From positions 99,979-163,978 of the forward strand of contig BEXV01000668.1 of the NCBI GenBank assembly GCA_003118195.1: a DNA stretch of 64,000 nucleotides, in the 5' to 3' direction. Shown piece after piece: positions 24,870 to 38,753 of the stretch. The DNA comes from Hemicentrotus pulcherrimus (lineage: Eukaryota > Echinodermata > Echinoidea > Camarodonta > Strongylocentrotidae). The notes below the pieces were generated by a model. The model was not told the origin of the DNA. It searched no databases and was given only the letters and a program-made list of their open reading frames with translations. A program made the position numbers and the translations under genes. Position 1 is the stretch's first letter. Every line of letters starts with the position of its first letter.

Positions 24870-27800
24870 CTAATCCTTCTTCTTGTTCTTGTTCCTTTTT
24901 GTGTTACTTCTCCTTCCCTACTCTCCATTCTTCTTTCCCTTTTGGAGCCACAATTATCCACATCATTAATCAGAGTCGAATCTTCTTACTCCCGAAGGCT
25001 CGTCTTGAAATGTTTGACAATGATTACCAATCGAACTCCAGGCATAGAACTGGTTGATCTCTTACCATCATGATCATAAAGAAACGTTCTTTTTGATTTT
25101 GCAAGTCTCCTGGCATGCTTCCTACCTTGGCGTTGTGGAGACCTCAACCTTAAAGCGATTTCTGGTGAAATGACGTTATCCAATCTGTCTTTAGATTTAG
25201 GCCATAGTTACTTAAATCAGTGATTCAATTTCGATGTAATGCAAAACTAATATCCCCTGCATAGTTCATCCTCTTATCCGAAATTTCATTAGATCAGATC
25301 ATAATACTTGGGACTATGCATGCTTTAATATGTCATCGTACTTTTAATTCTAATTGGAGAATCGATAAAGTTTCCCTCAGCACTGATCATACTTTCGGCT
25401 GTTAAAACAGTTTCATATCCAGATGCAGAAGTATTATTGGTATTAACCTGAAAAAAACATCGCGTAGAGAGCCGTAGGGGCACCTCATGATTTCTGCAGT
25501 GATGGGTTTCTGCCTGTGATATTTGAAGTAGTAATCTTAGTGGTGACATGAAAGGGGGGACTGTAGGAGAAGGTGCGTTTAGGGTGGGGCTGGGTAAGAG
25601 ATCCTCCCGATTATTCGTTCTGTGATATCGTTAGTCTATATGTCCATAAATATGAAAGAGCAATCGGTTATATTTGGAGTAACAACAGCCGTCCTGTCTG
25701 TAATGCCACTCAGAACTGCTTGTTAGGGGATTTCCCGAAAAATTAGAAGTTATTTATTATATATTTAAAAAATAATGATAATTAGGCTAATGGTAATAAG
25801 TTGCCACAAGACAGCCCCAATATTCGATTACATTTGTATCTAAATTGCATTGAAATAGTTGGCCGTAGTAGATTGTCGGTCGAGTGTAGCTGTTGCGGGT
25901 CTTTCTTTAGGCATTCATTCACGTTATTACTGCAAATGTTCGGTTTGAATAACGGGGAAAAACGTGAAGAAAAAATATTCACGACGTTCTGTTCCATCAA
26001 AAGAGTAATTTCTGGAGTTCAAATACTGCGACGAAACGGCCATATTTGCATTTGGGATCAAATGAAGCCTGCAATATGGAAACGTCAGGAGGATTTCGTG
26101 ACTAGCTATTCACGTATCGGAAGGAACACTATCTTTGTCGGGCTAAATGATCCAATCATGTTCATTAATACGTCTGTCGCCATCCAATATTTGCACATTA
26201 TACACAAATCATGGTATCTTTAACACGTATCAGTCTCACAATACGTAGAGTGCATCTTAAAGAAGGTCGGTTTGGGTGAATATTATATTCAGGCAGAACT
26301 ATCTATTTTGACAAAGATAATACAAAATCTTTAGAAATCACTTTCTAGCTTATAATTGTTACCTTATTTTAATAATTAAAATTCTTTAAAGATCAGGTAT
26401 ATTTCGTGTCTAGAAATAATAAGCTGTTGTTTTTATTTCTCCGCTCTTGAAACTATTTCTGTCAATGAACTTTAAGTAACGACAAAAATAGTTATTTATT
26501 ATTCATTATTGTTTCCCTTTTCTCGCCTTACATATATATAGGCCTATATAAATAACTCTTTATCTCTCTCTCTCTCTCTCTAACAACATTTGTCTTATCT
26601 TTGTACGTTATGTCTTTATATCTCGTTTCTTATTCTGGTTTTAAAATCAATCTGTTCTTTTGGTTTTGCATGACCCGTGAGAAATTCTTCAAAGTGAATT
26701 GAAGAGATATTTAAATATGTTTTTAAATTCGTCTCCTTTGTCCATATCTCATTCCTGCTTCGGTTTCTTTTCCTTTCCTCCCATTTTTCTCCTGTTTTCC
26801 AGAGTAAATCGAGTGAAGATGAGTGCAGCTGAAAAGGAAATGCCATCCGCAGAAGAACTCTCCCCTGGCTCGCTTAGCGTGTCATGAAATGTGTTCAAAT
26901 CTAAAAGGGTGTGGAAACAGACAGGTGTTTTTCATGCAAAATCAAGATTTACTCAAGGAAAAATTCCTCCTCACAAAGCATGAACGAAGAACGGGAATGG
27001 CCGAGGGGTTGAGGTTTAGAGGTGGGGTGGAATAGAGGAGATGGTCTGCGGAATTCCTCTCAGTACTTCTTTATTATTTCGTAATTTACAGTGTTGTTTT
27101 ATTTCTGAAAACACAAGATTTCGACGAAATTATGAATGCTGCTTTCTTGCAGACTACCATATACTTAAAACAATTGGAATGGAAGATAATGTAAGGAGTG
27201 TAAAATTGTATGTATATGCGTTACTAATTTCCCAAAGGCTTGTAAAGAAGTAAATATAGGGATATAAGTACTTTCTTAACCTGATGGAAACATCTCACTT
27301 TTCGTTCGAAATTCCTCAATAAAAAAAATTCTAAACGTGGATATTTGCATTTCCGAATCAATCATAAAACACCAACGATTTTTTATATTTTAAATGTAAT
27401 TAAAAATGTTCACACCGTTTGGTACAATTTAACATAACCTACTCTTACTAAAATATTCATAGTGGTATGAAAAATATGAGTGTTATGAAAGCGAACATGC
27501 TATACACCTCAAGTTTTACTCCCAATCAGATAAGGTCATTTGAGTTTTCCCTTTCCATGAATAACATGAATAACAGAAATCTGCGAGTCTGCTCATTATG
27601 ATAAAAAAGGATTTAGCCCATTGTCAAAACGGGTGATGAAAATATACTTTGCCATTCGCTATACAAACGACCTGTTTTGATGTCTAAAGTACAACATATT
27701 TACGAAGTTGACTAAGTTTAATACGTTTTAATCAACTGGAAAAAACAAGACAAAATTTTATTTTGGTTTTGATATATTTGTGGTGCTGGGCGGTTTGAGT

Positions 27801-28860
27801 CAAATAAAATGTAGTTCCCTTTCAAAAGGAGATAGAAGGGAAGATATGTAGATCTTTAAAAGATATATTAAATGAGAATTTTTTTTTTTAAGAGTAAACT
27901 TAAGTAGTGAATAATTAGACACAAGTCGATAAACTTCAAAATTAAGATTTTGGCGCAATGCTGAGTGATCGTAAAATCTATGGTAAAAAGCGAGTTATCT
28001 ATATCAAACAGGTACATAACAAAATGGCAGTGGGAGACTGCATTAGATCAATAGAAAGAGAGATTGGTGGTAGGAAAGATGAAAGTGCGCGCTCTTGGAA
28101 GTCAGCTGAAATCAAAATTGAGGAAGGGGGAAGATGGTGGCCTCAATCTACTTGGCACACACTGCTAAATGGGCAATTAAGCTTGATAGAGGCGCAAAAG
28201 GGTTGTCCGTATATTATTCACGCTCTGTGTGATAGCAGACGACAGGTCCAGTTAAGGCGGGAATGGTAAGGTGGCAAAGCTTAATTGTGAATATTTCATT
28301 AAGTCTAATCGATAGCATTGTATCTGTGCTCTACCGCATTCTTCTAGTCGGCCATCATTCCACTGCTTTTTCGCTGGGACATGGGGGAAACAAATGAAAG
28401 ATGTAGAGTGTCCACTGGAGTTATGGGCATATGTGGGAGCCCTGAATAAATAAAGAGGGAGTGTTTTCTCGAAAACAGACTCATTTATAACATCTTTTCA
28501 ACGAAAGAGTGAATCTTTTTACATAAACATATTTTAGCTATTTTTGTAATGAAGTGATTAAGGTCTACACAAATCGAACAAATGTACTTGTTTTAAACGA
28601 CAATAAATGCTAATTTAAATTTTTCAAAATTATTTTGCATCTAACCATTCTCTATTCGGGCTAGCTATATTTCGACGGATGCTGCTATGCCAGAAAAGCG
28701 GAAAGGGTGTAGCAAACATGAACATGAAAAGAAGATGGTATAGCTCTGTACACACCCTCTCCTAATCGATGGCCTTGTTAATTCACAATTAATAAGCCTG
28801 GCACTCCCGCCTCTTTGATGTCTGAGCCCACTGACTGACTTGGCCACATACCCCGGTGCT
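24870..28860. other. Non-coding stretch with several unexplained frames
   Basis: Frames at 25801-26223 (140 codons, begins at TTG), 27958-28269 (103 codons) and 24986-25183 (minus, basic) match no family I know. The CTGTTTTCCAG at about 26793-26803 looks like a splice acceptor but is followed by only a short frame. (CT)n runs lie near 26560-26580. The 1.9 kb from 26225 is strongly AT-rich. Confidence 0.4.
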
Positions 28861-28864
28861 ATCC

Positions 28865-28925
28865 GCACACATACACACACACACACACAACACACACATA
28901 TCCTGACGCGCCCACCCACACACGC
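28865..28925. repeat. (CA)n microsatellite
   Basis: Interrupted CA repeats. Confidence 0.85.
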
Positions 28926-29022
28926 TCTCAAGTCAGTTATAATCTGACTCTGCCGTATTCATGTGATTGTCTGCTTGAGGTGAACAACTTCAAAATGAGC
29001 TCATATCTTTATTTTCACACAA

Positions 29023-29430
29023 GCTGTGATTAATCCGACTCACAGCATGATCGTATCAGCTTTCCAAGTTGATATGAATAACCGCATGACAATATAAGAC
29101 ACAATGATGAACGAAATACATGCATAGTTTTCATAGCTGTTCATATCAAATTAGTTTTTTTTAGTACCCATGTGATTTGAAAAGTTGTCCTCCTTTCTTT
29201 CGTCGTTTTTATTAGTACGAATGTGATTTTTCCTCCGCTGTGATCACTTCGGCTCACAGCATGATGGTATCAGCTTTTCATGTTGGTTTGAATACCCACA
29301 TGATAATTAAAAACACATTGATCAAAAAAATACATTGATAGTTTTCATAGTTGTTCATATCAAAGTATTTTCTTTAGTACCAATGTGATTTGAAAAGTTG
29401 ACATATTTTCTTTCGTCGCCTTTAATGCCA
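29023..29430. repeat. Tandem duplication, unit about 214 bp
   Basis: GCTGTGATTAATCCGACTCA at 29023 recurs at 29237 as GCTGTGATCACTTCGGCTCA. Both are followed by CAGCATGATSGTATCAGCTT, ATAGTTTTCATAG-type sequence, GTGATTTGAAAAGTTG and TTTCTTTCGTCG. Confidence 0.85.
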
Positions 29431-31660
29431 TCCTGATTTTTGATAATTTGTTCAAGATTGATACTTAGTCGAATTCGCATCATCATCATCATCAGCATTG
29501 TCATCGACAGTTTTAATCATTTTAAAAATAAATGCGCACTGGGAAGAAGAAAAAAAGAGGAATGCAGACAACTTTCCTAAATTCTTTTTGTTTTACACGC
29601 ATAACAGTATCTCACAAGTTAATGAAAAGCATATATAAAAGTGTGATAAAACATCTAAAAATCAAAATACGAAAGAAGAGAGTAGAAGTTGATGTACATG
29701 CAGAAATGTTCGTAATTTTATGGTTAAGAGTTTGTGCAACTCCTTTCCATATTGAGGCTGCCTTCCAAGACATCTCGACTGAAATCCGTATGGTTATTTT
29801 TTTGAATGGCAAATGCGTTCATTAAAATGTAATAGAATGCATAATTCAACAGTAGTAGGTAATGGTAAGGTATTCATGTATGCAAAGCTGTGTTATTGAC
29901 AATGCTTTCGAAGGTATCACTTTCCATGCATCTTCAAGCAGGGAGACGCATGATGAACACGCCGAGATGTGTGAATATATCGACCGTGGCGGATTCAGGT
30001 TTGTGTAGAGGGGTAGGTGCACAAGATGAAGAAACATGGTTATCAAACTATTTGGGTGATACGTCACATACATAAAATCATTAAAGGCAGGTGTCTTTCC
30101 GGTGTTTATGGGATGAAAAGTGGTGTAATGGGCACAATATTTTTAGGTTTTGTCAATATGGTTAAAAAATAGGCTGGAGGTACTTGTAGTCCACGCCATA
30201 AATCCGTCACTGATCTAGCGATGGGAGTCATCCACAAGAGGAGGACATTTCTGAATTGTCTCTCCTCCATTAAGACATATATCTGTCAAATGGATAGATA
30301 TGAAATTTGGTAATGCACGGGGCAGTTAAATTAGACGTGACCGACACAACCAGTGTGTATCAAACCTACTTTTTCGAACGACCTTTCAGAATGTCGAGTG
30401 CAGAATGTGGAGTGCAGTTGTATTATCTTTTTTGTAGGTTTCTAGCACATAAAAACACTTCTAAAAGGTAAATGGGTGATTCAATGATGTTCATCATTCA
30501 GAATTGAAAGCTATCTCGCGCGACATGCCATCAAGATGCTTGAATTTTTAAAATGTCAATGGTTATAAACCAATGACACTTTATCAGTTGGAGTTTTTTT
30601 TTTTTGTCTTTCTCTCTTTCCCTATCTCTTTCTATTTCAATGCTACTCTCTCTTTCTCTTTTTTCTTTCTCTCTCTCTCTCTACTTCTCTCTCTTCTCCC
30701 CTTATGTCATTCTGTATCATCCATAGCTCCCCAGTGCGCCCCTCTACTCCCTCTTCATGGCTTCCCCGTATCATATCTATTTTTATGACTGCCATATTAT
30801 CCAATTTATTCCAAATCTCACTTCATCAGAAAGACAGCAGATGGGAGAAATTAATAATTCCATCGTGATAACAGTCATTACTCTAATCATTTCCATAAAA
30901 ATAAACATGAAATCACTCCAATTTATTCTCAATACAATAAAGCCAACTCTAATTGCTTCGGTAATGAATATAAAAGAACTTTTTCAATACCATAATTAAT
31001 GAACAATCACTAATTAATCGTCATTAGCTTTTTCTATTGGACATTATACAAACTCTTGTTTTACCCCTCTCCACATTACGTACGATAAAATAATCCAATC
31101 TTTTTTATCATGCCGAATATAATACAGACGTCGTCATCCACTCACTTCACAGCTGCTAGGAATGCTATGCTCAGATTCATCAATATGAACATTCTTGTGT
31201 GTATCACATACTTTGACTACTGAAATTTGTCGCTCCCCGAGGCTCAGAATTTTAGACCAACCAGTTGTAATGGACTTTAGGTTTCCATTGGTGTCAAGAT
31301 AACCTTCACGGAGGTGATTCCCTAGCTATATTATTGATCTTTGTAAGAACGTGACAATGTGATGATCATCGATCCGAGTCCAAGGATCACATCCTCAATT
31401 TCCTGACTATAACGTTGTCATTCTTTCTATTCAATGAATTGTTGAATTACATTCAGAAACTGATCAGAATCATTCTAAAAATGAAAATAATTTTTGAGTT
31501 GTTGTCTTTACCCTCAGCTAAATACGAAATTACAAAGTCGTGTACAAGTTTATTTCATTTGGTTTGATTTGATTTCATCTGATGTTTATTTATTTGATAA
31601 ACATCAACATATTTACCACTGCAATCCTAAGACTGTGTGATAATGGCATGGTATATACCA
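29431..31660. other. Non-coding stretch
   Basis: Contains a short (CAT)n near 29478 and a CT-rich tract at 30595-30700. No recognised exon. Confidence 0.45.
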
Positions 31661-31800
31661 GGGCCGGATCCAGCCAGCGGCGAGGGAGGGGGAGGGGGGT
31701 GGCACAACTCGTGAGAAAATATCTAGCGGCGCGTTCCGCGCACGAGCGGACAGGATGGGGGTGGGGGTAGGGGTCTGAGGGGATGTTCTCCCTCCGGAGC
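31658..31800. repeat. GC-rich dispersed-repeat-like patch
   Basis: The sequence from ACCAGGGCCGGATCCAGCC, with G-rich tracts, stands out sharply from the AT-rich surroundings. It resembles the terminal sequences at 7038 and near 32915-32970. It may be an end of a DNA transposon family. No partner end was defined. Confidence 0.35.
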
Positions 31801-32764
31801 TGAAGAAAAAGAATTGGTCACACTCAATTCGTGCGATTTGCTTTATACTTTTTGCTAGGATATCATCTTTTTGTTTACTTATATACAATTTGATGAGCTA
31901 ACATTATGTTTGCACAATTTCAAATGATTACTTTATGTTTTATATTACCCTGGGGTATAATGATATGTCTGGTTGCCATCGTTTGCCACTTCTGCTCTTT
32001 AAATGCATCGTTTAACAATATTAAATCTGAGATGCACGGCCCTACGTGTTATCAGTGTTTGTAATATGGTGTAATATTGAAGTCCTAAAAAAATTGCGTT
32101 TCAAAATGAGCAAAAAGTGCCTCAAAAAAGCAACAAAATAAAATCTTTCAGTGACCGGTTTTACCATACTCGTTTTCCCCAATAGACTGTAGTGTTATGA
32201 TAACCGTTTGGCGAACGGTTTTCCAAATCTGTAATTACAATCATAAATATCTTGATAATCAGACAGGCGATCGGCTTGTAAAAGTCATGGAGTTCATGAC
32301 TGACCTAAATGTTTATAATTATCATTGCAGTATGAGCTAAATCCAGGATTTTTTTTTTCAGAATCTGAGACAAAGTTACCGGATCCCTTTAATATTTTCG
32401 TGAAATGCAGTAACAAATTGAATTGCAGGACTCATGGCAATTTCGTTTAACAGTTCATTGCGCTTGGTTGAGTCCACTTTTTGCAGGAATTGGCTAAGAT
32501 AGATAGAAGTGAACATTCTCTTCACCAAGGGCGAAGCATTTTTTTTTTTCTTTCACCGCCTTATAATGATATTTGAATAGAAGGAAAAAAAATGATGTGT
32601 TAGGCTTCCTGGAAGAAGTTTCAATTGTTGTTAAATCAGGCCTAACAAAATATTTATGGCTAGTTCTGATCTGAACATGACCCGAATCTCAGAGCACGGC
32701 CTGGACCGGGGCCATGGCCTATATACGGATAAGTGAGTGCCCTAGGTCCCCTTTTAATTTTGGT
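31801..32764. other. Non-coding stretch
   Basis: AT-rich DNA. GC-rich sequence near 32694-32720 (GGCCTGGACCGGGGCCATGG) flanks the following pentanucleotide array. No exon was recognised. Confidence 0.45.
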
Positions 32765-32912
32765 AGCCCTTTTTTCTTCCCTTTTCCTTTCCTTTCCTTT
32801 TCTCTCCTTTCCTTTCCTTTCCTTTCCTTTCCTTTCATTTCCTTTCCTTTCCTTTCCTTCCCTTTCCTTTTCTTTTCCTTTTCTTTTCCTTTTTCCCCTT
32901 TCCCCCTTTTTA
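32765..32912. repeat. (CCTTT)n pentanucleotide array
   Basis: About 150 bp of TTTCC/CCTTT units with occasional changes. It is bracketed by GC-rich short sequences (32694-32720 and 32918-32970) that may belong to one mobile element. The repetitive Phe/Ser/Pro and Lys/Gly/Glu frames are artefacts. Confidence 0.9.
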
Positions 32913-35900
32913 AATAAAGGATGGTGGCCGGGTCCGTCGGGCCCCCTCCGTCCATCCGTGCCTGGTATATACAGAAAAGCTTGAAGTGACGTCGTTGTAT
33001 AACGTTAATATTACAACGTTCTAAGTATAACATATAAGATTATTTGCTTTACTTATCGCCTTAGAAAATGGAGAAACCTCTTCAGCAGATACCTATTATT
33101 TTCTATCACATAATATCCTTAGCTTCCATCGACCAAAAGAGGCATGCGATAAGAAAATTCGATGGCCCTTATAATTAAAATTATTGTAATTTAATATATT
33201 CTCTAAATTTGATCCATACTGTAAACAGCTCGAAGGGTACTGGTGCCATTTTAATCCACTGACAAGGTTATTTACGACGAAATCATGGTGTTTAGTTAGT
33301 TTCATATTCCGTTTTTAAATGTAATAGTACATTATGTATGAACATCAAGAAATATACCAATTAATTATCAAAAACACAATTAGATTGTTCCATTCTTTTT
33401 TTTACATCAAAGCAATATTCTCATTATCAGTCATCTCTCACAAGATAGGCTTAAGTAGTGACTGTGCAATCTTCGCAAAGTATCTCTGAGTGGTAAGACC
33501 ATATACAACTCCTTCATTTGACCATAATCACCCTCCTTCACAATTTGCCATTACATTAAAGATAACACGCACATGCGTGGTCTTCATTGCGATGATTGTG
33601 ACTTTTTTTCCTTCTGCGATTAGTATAATCAAATTGAAATGCGCTGGCAAAGCAAACAGAACAAGAAGGATATTTGTTTTTAACTTAGTGAGCATACATG
33701 ACAAAATTTGAGCTATGATGCTTTACAAAATTGATTAGCAAAATCATCAATTTTCGATCATCCATTATTCCTAATAATGCGTGACCTTACACTTTATGGT
33801 GCGTTAAAACACATTATTCTTAATCAACAATAAACCTATCGATGTGATGAATCATGTATTAGCATTTGTCAAGGTAAAAGGGGTTTCATTATCTTTTTAA
33901 TAAAGTCCATTTTGTTCGCTTCATTACCTTTCATACTACTCCCTTGCTCCCAGTTCATTTTCGGGATGGACTATGTCATTAGGGTAAGTGATATGAACGA
34001 CATTTCCCCTTCAAAAAACCTTTAAAAATTGTCGGCATTTCCGCAGGTCTGTGAAGAAGGTAAAAAACGAAATCATTAACGAGATTTTACGGAAGCCTCC
34101 ATCATTGATGCGCTCACAATTTCTGGCATCCTATTATTTCATTAAATTGACGTTTCGAGCAGCCAGTAGACTTATTGGACGAGAAAGCGAACTTAACAAG
34201 CGCAACAGGTAAACTGTGTACAGGGTGTAAGCCTCAGGGAAATTTCCCAGAATTACTGGTTGGGTAGCGTCATCATCACCACCATCATTGCTCCAGCCCG
34301 GACGTTGACGGAGGTTTCAATGGGATCTCTTGCACTTTTTCCACACTTTTAAAGGCCAAAGGTTGTTCGCTTTAATCAGAAAAGTTTCTTATGTACATGC
34401 CCATTTCATGAATACATGATTTAGCATCAGAAAGGACATTTATAGGTAACTTGTTGCGTAATTTAACCTGACACTCCGTCAATTTTGATTTTGAATTTTG
34501 ATGGGAACGTCAGATAGAAACGAGAAAATTCAGACCATCGTTATAATAAGCTATATCTACTCCTAGGCTCACCGCAAATCAGTTTCATCGTAGAATCCGT
34601 GCATACACCGTTTTGTGGTTTTAAACGTCAAACTATCCACGCTACACTTAAGTCAAGAGTGCAAAATTCTATCGGTTACCCATGAAACAAATAATATAGG
34701 TTAAAAAAAATATGAAGCCTAATTTACAGCTAAGATTTGTGTCTTATTTCAGCTAGCTGTGATTTAATAAGGAATTAAGGGGTTACAGACCCTCTCTTTG
34801 ACAGGAAATGCAACATTCGATTTTTTAAAGGTTGATTTTCGAAAGTAAATACCAATTAAAATTGCTGTCTAGTGTTCATCATTTTATAAACGCACATTAC
34901 AGAGGATGAGAGAATCAACTTTTAATTGCGAAAAATGTTTAATTTATTTGAATGTTGTTTATACTGACGCTTATTTCAATACTTAACTATTATCCTACCA
35001 CAGGGCCTATCCCCATTGCCACGCCTCAAATCCCCGAAGTGTTAAATTTATAACGAGATAATCGGAATGACGCGATCGTACTACCCATAGCGCGTGCGAA
35101 ACACTAGGCACAGTCCAATGGACATGAACAATAACTGTTATTACGAATGCGTGCAATCATGCAAGAAACAGAGTAACAGTAGCTTGCTCGCGTGTACAAA
35201 GCACTATAACAATAGCATGCATGCAGCCTTATGGCAGGCTATGAGTTAAATACCCGTTGCGCACGAGTTAGTATTAATTTGTGTTATTGCCCGCGCTAAT
35301 TAAGACTGTGATGAAAATTACCAGAGAAATTTTTGTTACGGATGTCATCGTCACATGGCGCATCAACGACCGTGACACTCAATGACGCAGTCCTGCGTCA
35401 CGCACTGACGCATCGTATGCAACGGGAAATCGATATATACGAGAACACTTTCCGTACGTGGAAACCTCAAAGCAGACATCACGGCTATTTCGTTCCACAT
35501 TGACATCGGAGCTGTATTTGATGCATATAACCTCGCACGCTCAAGATGAGCCAAATATTGTCTAACGTTGTTCAAATGGCGACAGGTACGGCTTTGGTAG
35601 CAAAAATAGAAACAATGCTTCTCTTACCCCTTCAAAAAAACCTCTCCCACAAGAAACACACGCAGAAGAGAGGAGAAGGATGGTAAATGGAAGTATGGAG
35701 TTGTAACACCACTCCAAATTCATGTTTCATAAGATCCATTTTTGGTCATTTTTGTTCTGTTTTTGCCCTCATTATCTTTCTTTCTTTCTTTTTTTTCCCT
35801 CTCTCTCTCTCCATTAGACTCATATGATTTCTCTATTCATACCTCTATATCCATCAATTCACCACTCAAAATCTCTATCTCTCATGTTCTTTCCCATTTT

Positions 35901-37552
35901 CTGTCTTATATATCTATAACCTTTACTCGTTCGTCTCCCCCTGTCCTTAATAATGACCGACCAAGCTAAATGTAAATGATACAAAACAAATATGTACATC
36001 TAGTAGTACGGCAGTGAGGAACGAGATAAAATAAAGCACACCATAAATTACACGCTCCATACCAGATTCGAAGTGTGACCGTAGCATCCTCTTCTCTTTA
36101 ATTTATGATCGGTGCATTTCAATCTCATCATCTGAAAAAATATCATCACTTTGGGTGCACACCCAGAGAAATTGTATTGATCTAAATCTGTTTAAATCGA
36201 CGATCAGTCATTTGGTCTTGTGACTTTTTGGTTGAATTGGCTTGTTTGAAGAAGAAAAAAATTGGAAGATTTCGCCTTACATTATGATTGGGTTGTATAG
36301 GGTTAACAGATTTAAGAGAGTAATATTCAAGTGTAGTGTATACTGCGAACAATTTGTCGCGGGTTCATAGAGTCGGACAATCATTTAATGGTATCGAAAC
36401 TTTTTACGAACGGCGCAAGTGCTTCAGAGAAGGATTATTTTAAGGGAAAAGTAAAACAAATCTTCTGTATGATGAACGCACTTTGATTTAAAGTCTCCAG
36501 CAGTTAATTCTTATGGGCTCGGTGATAAGAATGACCAACCATAACGATTGGCGTCAAACATCAAAGAATAAGTCCGACTCGGTCATCTTAGTCGTGCAGG
36601 GTCAGAAAATGGCCTACGGAGAGGTCATTTCAATGAATATTAAGAACTTCGACGTCCTCCTAGATTAGATTAATCATCTGCCCTATGTTATTAGACTAAT
36701 GTTATAGGTGGCCATTATAACTCCTCTTCGAATCGTTGTCCGTCAATAGGTCTCCATGAAGTTATCGTTATGATAATGATCTAAATCAAAGTATCTAAGT
36801 ATTTTGCAGTTATTATGTTTACATTGTGACCTTGGTCAACGTAATCTCATGTATACACACAATGTGTGCACCATCTTCACTGTCTATGAAAGTATTTAGA
36901 CCGTATCTACATACCGTTCTAAATCTTATGGGATTTCTAAATTACCGTCAACTTGATATCATGAAATAACGATCGTAGTTTGAACCTTTCAACCAGGAAT
37001 CTGGAATGAGTAAATACTTGCTTTGAGAAAATGGACAAGACAATTTTGCCTGATTCCAGCTTTTCGCGAGGAAGGTGTTTGCAAGAAGCACTTTTAAAGG
37101 GCAGCATAACGATGGACAGTTGATACTGGTAAATATATGTGTGATAATGAGAAAATTGTACCACATGGGACCAAGGGGGCCTTTATGACGTCATGACGGG
37201 GGTGGATGCAACATACGACGGACCGTAGGGATCAAAGGGAAGCAGCAATGACCGTATACCACCTCCCCTGATAAGATGATTCCGTAATATATTTGTATTC
37301 ATAATCTACTAGCTTTCCTTGCTATATGAGGGCACTTTTCTTGTATTTGAACATACAAAATCCAAGAACCTTAACATTGCATTTCGACTGCCTGGAACAA
37401 CACCAGTACGCCCAAGTCACCCTAGGGCGGTCTCGGTTAAGTTGGGGGAGAAAGTGTTAGAGATAGATTGGTATTAAACCGTTGCGTAATTCTACGATCC
37501 CATGTTTAGCAGAATGGATAAATACGTATGATTGCAACTCAAAGTGACTTAC
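32913..37552. other. Non-coding stretch
   Basis: No recognised exon in 4.6 kb. A CT-rich stretch lies at 35775-35815. At 35340-35430 several TGACG(C) motifs occur, including a perfect 18-bp palindrome at 35383-35400. If the P2X gene at 42 kb extends to the left, this may be intron. Confidence 0.45.
35383..35400. promoter_or_regulatory. Palindromic TGACGCA pair (possible bZIP-type site)
   Basis: TGACGCAGTCCTGCGTCA is a perfect inverted repeat with a 2-bp centre. Each half resembles a CRE/ATF half-site. Another TGACGCA follows within 15 bp. No gene start is assigned nearby, so a regulatory role is speculative. Confidence 0.2.
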
Positions 37553-37940
37553 AGATAAAGGTGAGTTCTGGCTGGTAATGCGATTACATTGTGAAATAAA
37601 AGATGTGGAATGGAACAGAAAAAGATGATCATGTAGCATATAAGTACTGGTGTGTACTGCAAGGTTCTAGAGTCTTGAAAATCATAATGAATTTGGCCCA
37701 GTCTTGGTAAAGTAACAAGCACTGTACACAGAAAGATGTATATGGGACTGCAAAAATGATGTCGGGGCTACTATACCTCGATTTCCTGATCTTGTATGCT
37801 CATTACTCAGCCAGTGTACATTTTATTCCAAAATTGTTTGGCACATGACATTCATTTGTAATCTTCAACATTCAATGTAAGATTCGTTTGATTCTGTGAC
37901 AATTAATTTTCCTTTTTTTACCAGATCTCAAGTTTATCTT
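37553..37940 (+). mobile_element. Family A MITE, near full-length copy
   Basis: Begins AGATAAAGGTGAGTTCTGG and ends with CCAGATCTCAAGTTTATCT. The interior includes ACAGAAAGATGTATATGGGA and CCAAAATTGTTTGGCACATG, shared with the copy at 745-1131. The flanking TTAA is decayed to TTAC on the left and TTGA on the right. Confidence 0.75.
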
Positions 37941-38276
37941 TGACCAAGAATCCCATCGCTCAAATAACTCCACACCGATGGTAGTCGTTTAAAGTGACTT
38001 ATACCAGAGTGGCAACACCACATCCACTACAAGACCGATACAAATTCTTTGTTCGGTCTACAAACGGTCTGGCGCGGGTCTCATCGAAAAGACCGGAGTA
38101 TAGAAAGTATCCATCTTTAGTATGTCCAATGCCACAAAGGTATTGTAAGTTCAACCTTGTTAGCCCCTACTCATTTGATTCGGTGACATACTTACTCTAG
38201 TCCAAAAGCCCCAGGGAGACAAATGACCAACCTCCAATTTAGAAATGATTTATTTAGTATGTGAGAATGATATACC

Positions 38277-38753
38277 GACCCGTAAATGCAACGACCATTC
38301 CTGTGTATTCAATGGGACAACTAACTCAGCATATTGGTCTCCTCGGTTCATCCTCCAATTCTCTTGTTTTTTCTTAATGCCTAGTTCTTTGCTTTGGTAC
38401 AAACACACACGTTAGCGGGCAACGTATTGATCTTAAAACAATTATATAATTATTTGGTTTAACTCATTCATTTTACGACTCGTGCTCCGGTGACAGTTGC
38501 TCATAAGCTGATTTTCCCTCACTTACTTTAACCCTATACCAAACCCATAACCTAGCCCTAACTATATACCAAACCCATTACCTAATCATAACCCTATTCC
38601 AAACCCATTACCTAATCCTAAAACTTTACCAAACCCATTACCTAGCCCTAACCCTATACCAAACCCATTTACCTAATCCTAACCCTATTCCAAACCCATT
38701 ACCTTATCCTAACCCTATACCAAACCCATTACCTAATCATAACCCTATCCCAA
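38277..38753. repeat. Direct repeat at a single-N join, copy 1
   Basis: GACCCGTAAATGCAACGACC at 38277 recurs at 38755, offset 478 bp, with a few percent substitutions. The copies are separated by a single N at 38754. This looks like an unmerged haplotype overlap, triggered by the satellite that follows. Confidence 0.8.

Noticed and set aside
25801..26223. 140-codon plus-strand frame
   Set aside because: It starts at TTG, resembles no protein family I know, has no splice or promoter context, and its composition matches the surrounding DNA.
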